64,000 nucleotides of DNA, from IMG/VR virus record IMGVR_UViG_3300032287_003123, positions 1 through 64,000 of that record, one strand, 5' to 3'. Every line of letters begins with the position of its first letter. Position 1 is the stretch's first letter. The DNA is from a virus. The notes beneath the pieces were generated by a model, which made no database searches, was not told the origin of the DNA, and was given only the letters and a program-made list of their open reading frames with translations. This document shows positions 45,001 through 54,527 of the stretch, piece by piece. The position numbers and the translations under genes were made by a program.

Positions 45001-45720
45001 ATGGCAATATCTAAAAGTATGGATTCTCCAATTAAAAAATCAACCTATGCCTCTAAGGTAGAAGATTCTCAATATTCAGAAAATACATTATCTTTTTTGC
45101 CAGTACCAGGACCACAAGGGCCTCAAGGTCCAAGAGGTGAACAAGGTCCCCAAGGAATACAGGGCCTCACTGGAGAAAAGGGTGAGCAAGGAAAACCAGG
45201 TAAAGATGGAAAAAATGGGGTTGATGGAAAAAGTGTTTTATCTCCATCAGAACAGCAAATAGGGTGGGGTTACTATGAAAATATATCACCAATTCAAAAA
45301 AGAACTGGCATAGATCAAGGACAAGATGGGTGGGTTACACTATACATAAATAATGTTGGTGGCAATACAAACGAAAAATTTTTGCCAAAAGGCAATGTTT
45401 CTTTGTGGAATTCAACCACAAGAAAATTTAACTTTAAAACCTTAAATATTGGTTCAATTATAACAATTCGTTATAATTTTATACTGACTACATATTCTAA
45501 TAACACAGAGGTATGGCTAAAAACACTTTTATCTGAAGACTCTATTTCACCAATTTCTTATGTTGGAAACTTAAAATATCAGTACGACTATGAACTTTCT
45601 GTTGATCAAAAAATATTCATGCACGATCAAAAGGTTCAAAATTTTGGAGGAATACCTCAAGTAAGGACTGACAATCCGTGTGAAGTGGTTCTTGCGTCAG
45701 TATACATATCGGTTTCATGA
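45001..45720 (+). CDS. collagen-like fibre protein
   Basis: 239 residues. About 13 Gly-x-y triplets (36-76: GPQGPQGPRGEQGPQGIQG, then EKGEQGKPGKDGKNG), then a beta-rich head (WVTLYINNVGG; TIRYNFILTTYSN; EVVLASVYIS). Likely a trimeric tip. AGGAGAGG ribosome site. Confidence 0.78.
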   Translation: MAISKSMDSPIKKSTYASKVEDSQYSENTLSFLPVPGPQGPQGPRGEQGPQGIQGLTGEKGEQGKPGKDGKNGVDGKSVLSPSEQQIGWGYYENISPIQKRTGIDQGQDGWVTLYINNVGGNTNEKFLPKGNVSLWNSTTRKFNFKTLNIGSIITIRYNFILTTYSNNTEVWLKTLLSEDSISPISYVGNLKYQYDYELSVDQKIFMHDQKVQNFGGIPQVRTDNPCEVVLASVYISVS

Positions 45721-45741
45721 TATAATGAATCAGGAGGAATA

Positions 45742-46101
45742 ATGGCATTTCCAGGTACATATAATTTTAGTTATTATCGTGGCGACACTTTTGAGTTTGT
45801 GATTAGCCCGAAATCAGCAAACGGAACAACATTTTCTTTAGACTCTTTTACTGGTTCTGGCGCTGAAGCAAACTTTGTTATATCTGATGTAAGAGGTTCT
45901 GCAGGAGATCAAACAGTTGCACAAGCAGTTGTTGATGATGTTTTGGATACAGTAACTTGTACAATAACTTCAACAGTAGGAAGATCCTTGACTGCTGGAT
46001 CATATGTTTATGACGTTGAAATAGTTAGTACCACTGGTACCATTCATACACTTGTTACTGGAACAATAACAGTAACAGACGATATCTCTGGAGCAGTTTA
46101 A
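45742..46101 (+). CDS. RGD-type fibre-associated protein
   Basis: 119 residues: FSYYRGDTFEFVISPKSANG, CTITSTVGRSLTAGSYVYDV, LVTGTITVTDD. Same Ig-like frame as 44516. AGGAGG ribosome site, extended -10 TGATATAAT upstream. Confidence 0.72.
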   Translation: MAFPGTYNFSYYRGDTFEFVISPKSANGTTFSLDSFTGSGAEANFVISDVRGSAGDQTVAQAVVDDVLDTVTCTITSTVGRSLTAGSYVYDVEIVSTTGTIHTLVTGTITVTDDISGAV

Positions 46102-46685
46102 TGCTTTCCATTCCCGTAAATACTGATGATCTTGCAATAATTGCTCCACCAGATATAATTGAGGTTGCAGTTGATATAGGACCAACTGGACAAAGAGGAA
46201 GCAAAGTATTTGTTGGCTCTGGAGAACCAAACGGAATTACTGTAGGTGGGACGATATTTGGACAAAATATTTTACTAAATGATTTGTACATAAATGTTTC
46301 TCCAGGTACAAATTATTCTTATATGTATCAATATGTATCAGTGCCAGGATCAAATCAATGGGAAGAAATACTAAGGGTTAATCCAGCACTACATTCAAGA
46401 CTTGATACAACAGTTGATTTTTCTTCTGGTACCGCAACTATTACAGTTCCAATATCTTCAATAGCAACAGTTAGCGGATCTCCGTTTACTGCCTCAAGTT
46501 TTAATATTCAGCACAACATAAAGCATTCAAACGTAGTTTCATCCTCTATATCAAATGTCCAGGTTTCTGGTTCAAATCTTCAAATAACTATAAAGGCAAT
46601 GGAGTACAGCGGTTCTTGGCAAACACTGACTGCTACAGATGTTTCTGTTTATCTGTTTATTTCAGTAAACACAACTGTGGTATAA
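46101..46685 (+). CDS. tail fibre component
   Basis: 194 residues. GPTGQRGSKVFVGSGEPNGI is a one-triplet collagen-like lead into a beta-rich body (TATITVPISSIATVSGSPFT; FNIQHNIKHSNVVSSSISNV). TAATG coupling to 45742. Confidence 0.68.
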   Translation: MLSIPVNTDDLAIIAPPDIIEVAVDIGPTGQRGSKVFVGSGEPNGITVGGTIFGQNILLNDLYINVSPGTNYSYMYQYVSVPGSNQWEEILRVNPALHSRLDTTVDFSSGTATITVPISSIATVSGSPFTASSFNIQHNIKHSNVVSSSISNVQVSGSNLQITIKAMEYSGSWQTLTATDVSVYLFISVNTTVV

Positions 46686-46703
46686 TCTCTATGAGGTGAA
46701 AAT

Positions 46704-47234
46704 ATGGCAGTTGAAACAATTGGCGAGTTAATCCCCACAAAAATACCAGGGTATGCTGATTCTGCTGACATTCAGGCAGCACTAAGAGCATATCATTATG
46801 GATCATATGACTATGATGTTAATGAAACAAATGCATCAAATTTAGTAAGCCCTTCTATGGCATACACAATTAACGACTTGCAAACTCAAATAAATAATAT
46901 AGATACAATTGGCACTGCTGCCTTAACCTCAAAGGGCGCTTTAATAAGCGCATCTAGTCCTGGGACTGTATCAATTTTATCAGTTGGAACTAATGGAAAA
47001 GTTCTAACTGCTAACTCTGGAACCGCCAGTGGGCTTGAATGGGCAGCACCAGAGGTAACACTAAGCAACTCAATAACTTTCTCCAACAAAACAATAAGTG
47101 GACTAAATAATACAATAACAAATATTGGCAATAGTTCATTGGTTAATTCATCTATTACAGTTGATGGGTTTGAAGTTGCACTTGGAGAAAACATAGATTT
47201 ACTTCCAAACGTAATTATGCTAATGGGATGTTAA
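46704..47234 (+). CDS. tail fibre protein with NKTISGL repeats
   Basis: 176 residues. IPGYADSADIQAALRAYHYG N-terminal, then SNKTISGLNNTITNIGNSSL and VDGFEVALGENIDL, matching the shaft repeats of the fibre at 51600. GAGGTG ribosome site and TGGTATAAT. Confidence 0.72.
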   Translation: MAVETIGELIPTKIPGYADSADIQAALRAYHYGSYDYDVNETNASNLVSPSMAYTINDLQTQINNIDTIGTAALTSKGALISASSPGTVSILSVGTNGKVLTANSGTASGLEWAAPEVTLSNSITFSNKTISGLNNTITNIGNSSLVNSSITVDGFEVALGENIDLLPNVIMLMGC

Positions 47235-47275
47235 AAAATCTATGATACAATATGTAAATAACGGAAGGATCCACC

Positions 47276-47602
47276 ATGGCAACAACTTATAAGGTTCTAG
47301 CGCAGGCAGCACCTAGCGCAACAACAGAAACAACTCTCTACACAGCAGGTGCAGCAGCAGTGGTTTCTACAATTTCAATATGTAATCAGGCTGGAACAGC
47401 AGGTACTTATCGTATTGCAGTTCGTCCAGCAGCAGATGCCTCAACTACTCAGAAGCACTGGATTGTTTACGGAGCAACAGTTCCAGCAAATGATTCAATT
47501 ATGCTTACAGTTGGAATAACCCTTGCTGCTTCAGATTTGATTCGTGTCTACGCTTCTTCAGGAGACATGTCATTTGCAGCATTTGGTTCAGAAATTTCCT
47601 AA
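47276..47602 (+). CDS. beta-sandwich virion protein
   Basis: 108 residues: YKVLAQAAPSATTETTLYT, VSTISICNQAGTAGTYRIAV and SDLIRVYASSGDMSFAAFG. Typical of short phage surface proteins that bind fibres or capsids. GGAAGG ribosome site. Confidence 0.72.
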   Translation: MATTYKVLAQAAPSATTETTLYTAGAAAVVSTISICNQAGTAGTYRIAVRPAADASTTQKHWIVYGATVPANDSIMLTVGITLAASDLIRVYASSGDMSFAAFGSEIS

Positions 47603-47624
47603 TTAAAGATTGAGGTAATCTATT

Positions 47625-49145
47625 ATGGCAGTAAGAAAAGCAAGTGATTCTAACCTAACAGGTAAAAAGTACAATGATGGTTCTGCTGGATCAGCAAAAA
47701 TTGCAGACGTTCCAGAACTTCCAACTATTAGTTCTGTATCAAACGTTGGAACAGGTCGTGGTTACAACAATGCAGCAGCAACTGTTAGTTTTGCAAGAAA
47801 TTCAAAAGGTGGAATCCCAGCATCATACGTGGTTACATCTGTTCCAGGAGGATTTACAGCAACAGGAGCATCAAGCCCTTTAACTGTAACAGGACTTCAA
47901 TCAGGAACTTCGTATACATTTGTTGTTAAAGCAGTTGGAGGAAGCGGTTCAACCCAAACAGCAAATACCGCTGCATCTAGTTCAATTACTGCAACTTCTG
48001 TTGGTGCACAGCCTACTACTGGCACACCTACAAGAACAAATAAAACAACAGTAGTTGTTCCATTTACACCAGCAGATGGTGGTGGATCAGCAATTACTAG
48101 TTACCTAGTTCAAAGTAATCCATCAATTCCATTAACAGTTTCAGGAAGTTCAAGCCCTCTAACAGTTACTGGTGCTTTTGCTCAAAACGTATCTTACACA
48201 TTTAGCGTTTTAGCAGTTAACGAAAACGGAAACTCTACTGGAGGAACATCAAGTTCTCTTACACCAAATACAGTTCCACTTGCAGATGGAGATACATTCA
48301 ATAGAACAACAACAATTTCACTAGGAAATACAACAACTGCTGATTCAGAATGGCAAGCACTTACAGGTACTTGGTATGCTAATGGATCTAGAGCAGAGAC
48401 AGTTTCTTCAACTGCAGTTGCAGTAATTACAATGAATAGCAACTGGGGAACAACAAAGGCTGGATCATTAACACCAGGAACAGGTCTTGTTTATTGGGCA
48501 ACAGATGCAAACAATTATATGGCAACATATAGTTTTGGAACTGTTGGAACATCAACAAACTGCGGTGGATATTCATCAAGAGGCTGCTCTGGAAACGGAT
48601 GTAACCCAGGTGGTTGCTGTACTGGCGTAAGTTATAGTTGTTCAGCAACTTATGTACAGTATTCACCAACTGGTGGATCAGCACCAAGAAACCTTGGTTG
48701 CAACTGCAACACCTGTCAAGGTGATGAAGCAGCAAGATGGTCGTTCTGCTGCAGCATCGGAGGATTTACTCAATACTATAATGGTTCATGTGGAACAAAT
48801 GCAACAGTTTCAACTGTTACAAACTACATGAGAACAATTAAGGTTGAAGGTGGTTCAGCAAGCACAATTGAAGACTTCAACATGGGATCTGGAACTCAGA
48901 TTGCTCAGTCTGATGCATCAAACAATGCGCCAAAACTATCATCAATGACTGTTGCTACCGCATCTAATGGTTCTGTACAAATTGTTGGTTATCCAAACGA
49001 TAATTACACTGGTACACCATACACAACTAGAAATCTTAATCCAACATTTAATACAAAGTCAAACAAGTTTGGTATAATTAAAACATCTTCTGGAGCAACC
49101 AATCAAGGTAACTCAGTTGATGATTTTGAAACAACAGGTTTCTAA
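47625..49145 (+). CDS. FN3-repeat fibre with Cys-rich insert
   Basis: 506 residues. Two fibronectin type III domains (about 30-120 and 125-215; PTISSVSNVGTGRGYNNAA, SGLQ-type TVTGLQSGTSYTFVVKAVG), a concanavalin-like domain (DTFNRTTTISLGNTTTADSE) and within it a Cys-rich insert (about 310-395) with GCSGNGCNPGGCC, CNCNTCQGDE and SFCCSIGG, some 15 cysteines. Likely extracellular on the tail. GAGG ribosome site. Confidence 0.8.
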   Translation: MAVRKASDSNLTGKKYNDGSAGSAKIADVPELPTISSVSNVGTGRGYNNAAATVSFARNSKGGIPASYVVTSVPGGFTATGASSPLTVTGLQSGTSYTFVVKAVGGSGSTQTANTAASSSITATSVGAQPTTGTPTRTNKTTVVVPFTPADGGGSAITSYLVQSNPSIPLTVSGSSSPLTVTGAFAQNVSYTFSVLAVNENGNSTGGTSSSLTPNTVPLADGDTFNRTTTISLGNTTTADSEWQALTGTWYANGSRAETVSSTAVAVITMNSNWGTTKAGSLTPGTGLVYWATDANNYMATYSFGTVGTSTNCGGYSSRGCSGNGCNPGGCCTGVSYSCSATYVQYSPTGGSAPRNLGCNCNTCQGDEAARWSFCCSIGGFTQYYNGSCGTNATVSTVTNYMRTIKVEGGSASTIEDFNMGSGTQIAQSDASNNAPKLSSMTVATASNGSVQIVGYPNDNYTGTPYTTRNLNPTFNTKSNKFGIIKTSSGATNQGNSVDDFETTGF

Positions 49146-49159
49146 GTTAAGGGGTATAA

Positions 49160-49393
49160 ATGACAGAGAGACGGGCAGCAAAGCCGTGGGATCTTATTGA
49201 TCCAACAAAAAAGAAAGTAAGTAAAGAGATTGCAGAAGAAAGAATGGAGATCTGTAAGGGTTGTCCAAGACTTATTCAAGCAACAAAGCAATGCAAAGAA
49301 TGTGGGTGTATAATGGTCCTTAAGACAAAACTAGCATCAGCATTTTGTCCGATAGGAAAATGGGAAGCCATAGAAACAGAGGAAGTGAAATAA
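49160..49393 (+). CDS. DUF6171-like zinc protein
   Basis: 77 residues: EERMEICKGCPRLIQATKQC, KECGCIMVLKTKLASAFCP and GKWE. Paralog of 40152. Function unknown. Confidence 0.76.
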   Translation: MTERRAAKPWDLIDPTKKKVSKEIAEERMEICKGCPRLIQATKQCKECGCIMVLKTKLASAFCPIGKWEAIETEEVK

Positions 49394-49394
49394 T

Positions 49395-49706
49395 ATGACA
49401 GAAGAGACTGGACCAAAAGAGGGTGTAGTGGGAGATATAAACCCTCCAACAGAAGTTAATACAGCCCCTATTCATGAACAAGCAAGAGCAATTGCCTTTG
49501 TTGTTGATGATGAAATTGCAGAGATCATTTTTACCGATGATAGACTGGCTGCAGTGTTTTTAAGCGATCCTACAATAATTGAGATTACAAGCCTAATGTC
49601 TGATCCATTGCTACATCCAGCAACAGGTTGGGGATATGATTCTGATACAAACTCATTTATTGGAAGAGATTCAGAAGACAATGTAGTTTCTTTGCCACTA
49701 AACTAA
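49395..49706 (+). CDS. hypothetical protein
   Basis: 103 residues: AIAFVVDDEIAEIIFTDDRL, AVFLSDPTIIEITSLMSDPL and GWGYDSDTNSFIGRD. Recalls short proteins that follow tail genes in other phages. 1 nt after the DUF6171-like stop. Confidence 0.68.
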   Translation: MTEETGPKEGVVGDINPPTEVNTAPIHEQARAIAFVVDDEIAEIIFTDDRLAAVFLSDPTIIEITSLMSDPLLHPATGWGYDSDTNSFIGRDSEDNVVSLPLN

Positions 49707-49721
49707 TAACTTAATAAAAAA

Positions 49722-49759
49722 AATACCCCCTAAGCACAAAAGCCTAGGGGGATTTTTTT
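49722..49759. terminator. bidirectional rho-independent terminator
   Basis: CCCCCTA-GC / GC-TAGGGGG stem (49726-49751) flanked by A-run on the left and T-run on the right, between convergent genes at 49706 and 49774. Confidence 0.88.
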
Positions 49760-49773
49760 ATTCCCATTAAATT

Positions 49774-50313
49774 TTAACCAGGAAACTTTTCCATCCACAT
49801 TCTGGTCTTTGGGGTTATACCTTTCCAAGAAGACCAGTCGTCTCCACCTCTGGACATATAGTATGCAATCTCTGCATTCTTGACTGGATTGAATAGGTCA
49901 GCGTTATGGTCCAAATCAAATTTTTCTCTTCTATCTGGGCCAAGACCATCAATCATATTTATTTGAAACATCCCATAGGATGAATCACCAGTCTTATGGT
50001 TTCCATTAAATGCTAAAGGACGACCATTAGACTCTTTTTTGGCTATAGCCCAAGCCACAACCAAATCTTTTCCCTTAAAGCCTACAAGTGACAAAAGTTC
50101 TTTCAACTGAACATCTGTTAGATGTGTCATGTTTTCATAACTTTCTAGTTTTTTGGCCTTAGAAACAACTAATGCCGCTTTTTGGGCGGCAGCAGTAACT
50201 TCAACGGGCTTAGTTAGTAAATTATTTTTAGAGGTAGCATTTGCATTATTTGCAAAAATAGCAGATGAAACCACCAAAATCATAATTCCCAACCACACTT
50301 TTGTTTCTTTCAT
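49774..50313 (-). CDS. secreted lytic-transglycosylase-like protein
   Basis: 179 residues. Signal peptide (about 1-26, ANA-T). LVVAWAIAKKESNGRPLAFN holds the catalytic-type Glu94, SSYGMFQINMIDGL the SLT motif, and YYMSRGGDDWSSWKGI the C-terminal motif. It would cut glycan strands; inverted in a rightward late block, so separately controlled. Extended gap upstream; AGGAGG ribosome site. Confidence 0.82.
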   Translation of the reverse strand: MKETKVWLGIMILVVSSAIFANNANATSKNNLLTKPVEVTAAAQKAALVVSKAKKLESYENMTHLTDVQLKELLSLVGFKGKDLVVAWAIAKKESNGRPLAFNGNHKTGDSSYGMFQINMIDGLGPDRREKFDLDHNADLFNPVKNAEIAYYMSRGGDDWSSWKGITPKTRMWMEKFPG

Positions 50314-50476
50314 AGTTTTTACCTCCTAAGAAACGAATGAGACCTTTTTGGTCTCATAATCTAGTATAACACAATCTACTGACAAGTACAACATCAATGT
50401 CCGTTTTGTCCCATATGATTATAACAATTTGATAACAAAATATATTATTAGTTATATATGATATAATAAAAGAACT

Positions 50477-50881
50477 ATGGCTACTTATAGAGGGCAAGAA
50501 ATAAAAAATTCTTACGACGTTGGTTTAAGACCACCAATTGTTAATTGGACTGTTGTTAGAGGCGATACTGCTGCATTTAGAGTTTACACAACAGATGATA
50601 ACCAAGATCCACTAACAATTGAAGATTGGAATATTCTTTGTGAATTTAGAAGACCAGACGTGGCAGGAGATATTTCTCAGGATTCAGCGGGTACAATTTT
50701 TACAATTATTCCAGCACCAACTCCACTAGATGGAGTAGGAGAGTTTACAGTTTCTCTTACTGCTGCACAAACAATTCAACTTCAAACTGGAGATGTATTT
50801 GATGTTGAGTTAAGCGATGCAGATAGAGTCTGGACAGTTTGCCAGGGTAAGATGATAATCATTGAGGATGTAACTGACTAA
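50477..50881 (+). CDS. RGD-type fibre-associated protein
   Basis: 134 residues. VNWTVVRGDTAAFRVYTTDD and LCEFRRPDVAGD, GEFTVSLTAAQTIQLQTGDV, DVELSDADRVWTVCQGKM: a BppU-like Ig frame, third of its kind. TGATATAAT ends 9 nt before the ATG. Confidence 0.74.
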   Translation: MATYRGQEIKNSYDVGLRPPIVNWTVVRGDTAAFRVYTTDDNQDPLTIEDWNILCEFRRPDVAGDISQDSAGTIFTIIPAPTPLDGVGEFTVSLTAAQTIQLQTGDVFDVELSDADRVWTVCQGKMIIIEDVTD

Positions 50882-51105
50882 TGGCTACTGCTGTAATTAT
50901 TGATGATTACAGAAAAAGAGTTGCAATTCCAGAGTCTGTAGATTATCCGATAACAAGAATAAAGTATTCTGCTCCTCTGACTCAGATTGAATCAATTCTT
51001 CCTTTTAGGGTAAGGTTTACAACTATTGGGATTGAAGGGTATTCTTCTTCAAATCCCCCAGGAATTGGAATCCAGGTTATTGGGTTTAGCAACTGGATTA
51101 TTTAA
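50881..51105 (+). CDS. hypothetical virion-region protein
   Basis: 74 residues: VAIPESVDYPITRIKYSAPL and RVRFTTIGIEGYSSSNPPGI. Beta-rich, unknown. TAATG coupling to the preceding gene. Confidence 0.66.
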   Translation: MATAVIIDDYRKRVAIPESVDYPITRIKYSAPLTQIESILPFRVRFTTIGIEGYSSSNPPGIGIQVIGFSNWII

Positions 51106-51136
51106 AACTTATAATTAATTATGTTATAATACATAC

Positions 51137-51583
51137 ATGGCCCAAATATCAATTCCAAACGTAAAGACCAAGTTTGAGACTGGTGATCGTCCCTCCCAGC
51201 AAGACTATGTAGATTTAATTGACACAACTGCAGGACAAGCAACCAATCTTGGTTCTTTTGGTAACAATGACAATACAATTTATGGAATTGAAAATGTTAC
51301 CGTATTTGATAATTTTGATGCTACACAATGGAGAATGGTAAAGTACATAATCTCCATAGCAAAGACTTCTGCTGGCGATAATAAATTTTACGCCACAGAG
51401 ATGACCATCCTAGTTGACGGAGAAGATGTTTCTGTTAGCGAGTATGGAACTATAGACACCGATGGGAATATTGGCACCATTAGCGTCTCCAGGGTTAGTA
51501 ACACGGTTGCCCTCACTGTTACACCAGCCCAAGGAATAACCCCTATCACCCTACGTTATGCACGTATTGGGTTGAAGGCTTAA
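51137..51583 (+). CDS. small tail-associated protein, leaderless
   Basis: 148 residues: FETGDRPSQQDYVDLIDTTA is a helical start seen in fibre-adaptor proteins; DNTIYGIENVTVFDNFDATQ and WRMVKYIISIAKTSAGDNKF then resemble the C-terminal domain of the fibre at 51600. TGTTATAAT then 6 nt to the ATG. Confidence 0.73.
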   Translation: MAQISIPNVKTKFETGDRPSQQDYVDLIDTTAGQATNLGSFGNNDNTIYGIENVTVFDNFDATQWRMVKYIISIAKTSAGDNKFYATEMTILVDGEDVSVSEYGTIDTDGNIGTISVSRVSNTVALTVTPAQGITPITLRYARIGLKA

Positions 51584-51599
51584 TTAAAGGAGATAAAAA

Positions 51600-54008
51600 A
51601 TGGCAACAGTCAACAAAGACTTTAAAATTAAGCATGGACTTGTCGTTGAAGGTACAACAGGTACTATTGACGGACTTGACATTCTTACAAAAAAGCAGGA
51701 TGACCAAGATTACATTATTGATCTTATTGGTGGAACTGCAACACCAGATAATACACCAGATACAGTTGTAAAGCGTGATGGCTCAGGAAACTTTGCTGCA
51801 GGAACAATTACAGCAGATTTAACTGGTCAAGTATCAGATATTTCAAACCACGACACAGATGATCTTGCAGAAGGTACAACAAATAAGTACTACACAGATA
51901 GTCGTGTTAAGGATGTTCTTACAGGAGCAACAAAGACTAACATCACTATTGAAACAATCTCTGGAGATCTTCACATTACTGCTGAAAATGGCGTAGCAGA
52001 TTCAGACACTGACGATCTTGAAGAGGGTGCAACAAACAAGTACTTTACAGAACAGCGTGTATGGGATTCACTAGAAGGTGGAGACGGAATTACATTTGGC
52101 GCAACAGGAACTATTTCTGCTGATGTCGCTGGTGGTCTTCACATTGATAATGCACAAGTTAAGATTGATCGCACAACTGTAGATGGTTGGTACGATGCAA
52201 ATGGTGCAGCAGGAGATGTTCAAGATAATCTTGATACACATACAAATGCATCTTCAGGAGTACATGGAGTAACTGGTTCAGTAGTTGGAACAACTGACAC
52301 ACAAGATCTTTCAAACAAAAGAATTATTGATACACTCTACTTCTCAGATGGCGTAACAGTTTCAGAAGAAGGTGAAATTGCTGTTCGTGCAGTAAGCCAT
52401 GATTTTGATGTTCAGGCTAACCAGGGAGACCTTCACCTTAAGACGGTAGCAGTAGATTCTGATGTTCAGATTACATCAACATATGGAGATATTCTTCTTA
52501 ATCCAAATGCTGCTGGAGGAAAGAAAGCATACTACGGCTCTGCTTCAGCAGAACATGAGATTGCAACTCACTCATATGTAGACAATGCAATTTCAGGTCT
52601 TGACTGGAAGAATGCAGCACACGTGCTTTACGATGCAGCAACACCAGTTCTTACTGCAACATATTCAACCACACCTCTTACAGTTGATGGACACCTATTT
52701 GGTGCGGGAGAAGACGGACTCCGTGTTCTCGTAACAAGTGGTAACGACGGTGGATCAGATGCTGGTATTTATGTTTACAACCATGGAACAACATGGACAC
52801 TTACTCGTTCAACAGATGCTGATGCATTTGGAGAACTTCTTGGTGCAGCAATCTACATTGCAGAAGGTACACAGTACGGTGGAACTTCTTGGGTACAAAA
52901 TAACCCATACCTAACAGATTTCTCTGCCCAGTCATGGACACAATTCTCTGGTGCAGGCTCTGTAACAGCAGGCGAAGGTATCACAGTAGATGGTCTTGAA
53001 GTTTCAATTGACCGTACAACTGTTGATGACTGGTATGATCCTGCAGGAGAGGCTACTTCAGTAGTAGGAACTCACGCTGCACTAACATCAACTCACGGTG
53101 TAACTGGAGATATTGTTGGTACATCTGATTCTCAGACTCTTACAAACAAGACAATTGATGCTTCAAACAATACCCTTTCAAATATTGCTAACTCATCACT
53201 TACAAACTCATCAATCACAGTTAACGGATATGCAACTGCACTTGGTGAGACTGTAACTCTTGATACTGATGATGTTTCTGAGGGTGCAACAAATCAATAC
53301 TTCACAACACAGCGTGTAAAGGATGTATTAACTGCTTCAACTCAGACTAATATCTCAATTACTGAGGTTTCTGGCGTACTTACTATCACTGCTGAAAACG
53401 GTGTTGATGATGCTACAACAGACGATCTTGAAGAGGGTGCAACAAACCACTACTTCACAGATGGTCGTGCAAAGGATGCAGCAGCAGATCTTTTGACTAA
53501 TGCCTCACTTACAAACATCACAATCACAGGTACAGGTGCAGGACTTACTATTACAGCAGAAAATGGTGTAGCAGATTCTGATACTGATGACCTAACAGAA
53601 GGTGCAACAAACCTTTATTTCACAAACCAAAGAGCAGTAGATGCTCTTGAGGCAGTTGTTCCAAACTTTGAAGCAGTTGAGATTGATTCAATTGCTAAGC
53701 AGATTGCAGCAACAACTGGCTTAGTTGCTACAGCATCAACCGTAACCGCATACTCATTTGCTAAGGCTGACTATCGTTCAGCAAAGTTCTTAGTAAAGAC
53801 AGCATACGGCTCACACACAGAAGTTGCAGAGGTTATTTTAACTCTTGACACTTCAGATAATATCGCAATCACAGAATATGCAATTGTTGGAACTAATGGT
53901 TCATCAATGACAATTTCTGCCGATATAAACGGTAACGATGTAAGACTTCGTGTAACTACAATCAACAATAACTCAACAGTTAATGTTGTTGGAACACTAC
54001 TAGCATAA
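51600..54008 (+). CDS. long tail fibre with DDLEEGATNKYFT repeats
   Basis: 802 residues. Five shaft units of the type DTDDLEEGATNKYFTEQRV, two TVDGWYD/DDWYDPAGEA blocks, NKTIDASNNTLSNIANSSLT units and a C-terminal globular domain (YSFAKADYRSAKFLVKTAYG; HTEVAEVILTLDTSD). Such units are typical of T4-like and other long fibres. AAAGGAG ribosome site. Confidence 0.85.
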   Translation: MATVNKDFKIKHGLVVEGTTGTIDGLDILTKKQDDQDYIIDLIGGTATPDNTPDTVVKRDGSGNFAAGTITADLTGQVSDISNHDTDDLAEGTTNKYYTDSRVKDVLTGATKTNITIETISGDLHITAENGVADSDTDDLEEGATNKYFTEQRVWDSLEGGDGITFGATGTISADVAGGLHIDNAQVKIDRTTVDGWYDANGAAGDVQDNLDTHTNASSGVHGVTGSVVGTTDTQDLSNKRIIDTLYFSDGVTVSEEGEIAVRAVSHDFDVQANQGDLHLKTVAVDSDVQITSTYGDILLNPNAAGGKKAYYGSASAEHEIATHSYVDNAISGLDWKNAAHVLYDAATPVLTATYSTTPLTVDGHLFGAGEDGLRVLVTSGNDGGSDAGIYVYNHGTTWTLTRSTDADAFGELLGAAIYIAEGTQYGGTSWVQNNPYLTDFSAQSWTQFSGAGSVTAGEGITVDGLEVSIDRTTVDDWYDPAGEATSVVGTHAALTSTHGVTGDIVGTSDSQTLTNKTIDASNNTLSNIANSSLTNSSITVNGYATALGETVTLDTDDVSEGATNQYFTTQRVKDVLTASTQTNISITEVSGVLTITAENGVDDATTDDLEEGATNHYFTDGRAKDAAADLLTNASLTNITITGTGAGLTITAENGVADSDTDDLTEGATNLYFTNQRAVDALEAVVPNFEAVEIDSIAKQIAATTGLVATASTVTAYSFAKADYRSAKFLVKTAYGSHTEVAEVILTLDTSDNIAITEYAIVGTNGSSMTISADINGNDVRLRVTTINNNSTVNVVGTLLA

Positions 54009-54025
54009 TTAAAAAGGAGTAAGAG

Positions 54026-54484
54026 ATGGCAACAGTAACTAAAGACTTCAGAGTAAAACATGGACTTGTTGTTACAAACAACGGCTTATTTGGAGGTACA
54101 GTTACTGTTTCCACTCCTACCAGTGGGGAACATGCAACAACTAAACAATATGTAGATGATGCAATTGCTGGCTTTAGAGTGCCTTCAGGAAATGTGTTTC
54201 CAGATCCAGCACAAGAAGGACAGTTATTTTTTGATAACATAACTGAGCACTTATATCTATATATTAATTCTGCATGGAACTCATTAGCATTGCTTGATGA
54301 CACATTAGACCTACCACAACACATTCACGATACTGCAATTGACGGAACTGGTCTTGTTGTAAGTATTTTTAAAGATGCTGGGTATTATAATGAACCAGGT
54401 GATTATGTAGATGCTGGTTACTATAATCAAAATGCTTTTGAGTCAACCTGGGATGGTGGAATTGCAGTTGATAATTTTAATTAA
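54026..54484 (+). CDS. short fibre or fibre-tip protein
   Basis: 152 residues. ATVTKDFRVKHGLVVTNNGL repeats the N-terminus of the fibre at 51600 (KDFKIKHGLVVEG), so it shares its docking site. VSTPTSGEHATTKQYVDDAI and GQLFFDNITEHLYLYINSAW are fibre motifs. Ends in Tyr/Asn-rich AGYYNEPGDYVDAGYYN. Confidence 0.75.
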   Translation: MATVTKDFRVKHGLVVTNNGLFGGTVTVSTPTSGEHATTKQYVDDAIAGFRVPSGNVFPDPAQEGQLFFDNITEHLYLYINSAWNSLALLDDTLDLPQHIHDTAIDGTGLVVSIFKDAGYYNEPGDYVDAGYYNQNAFESTWDGGIAVDNFN

Positions 54485-54527
54485 TTATCTGGTATAATAA
54501 CAATAATATACGTTAGGAGTATATAAA

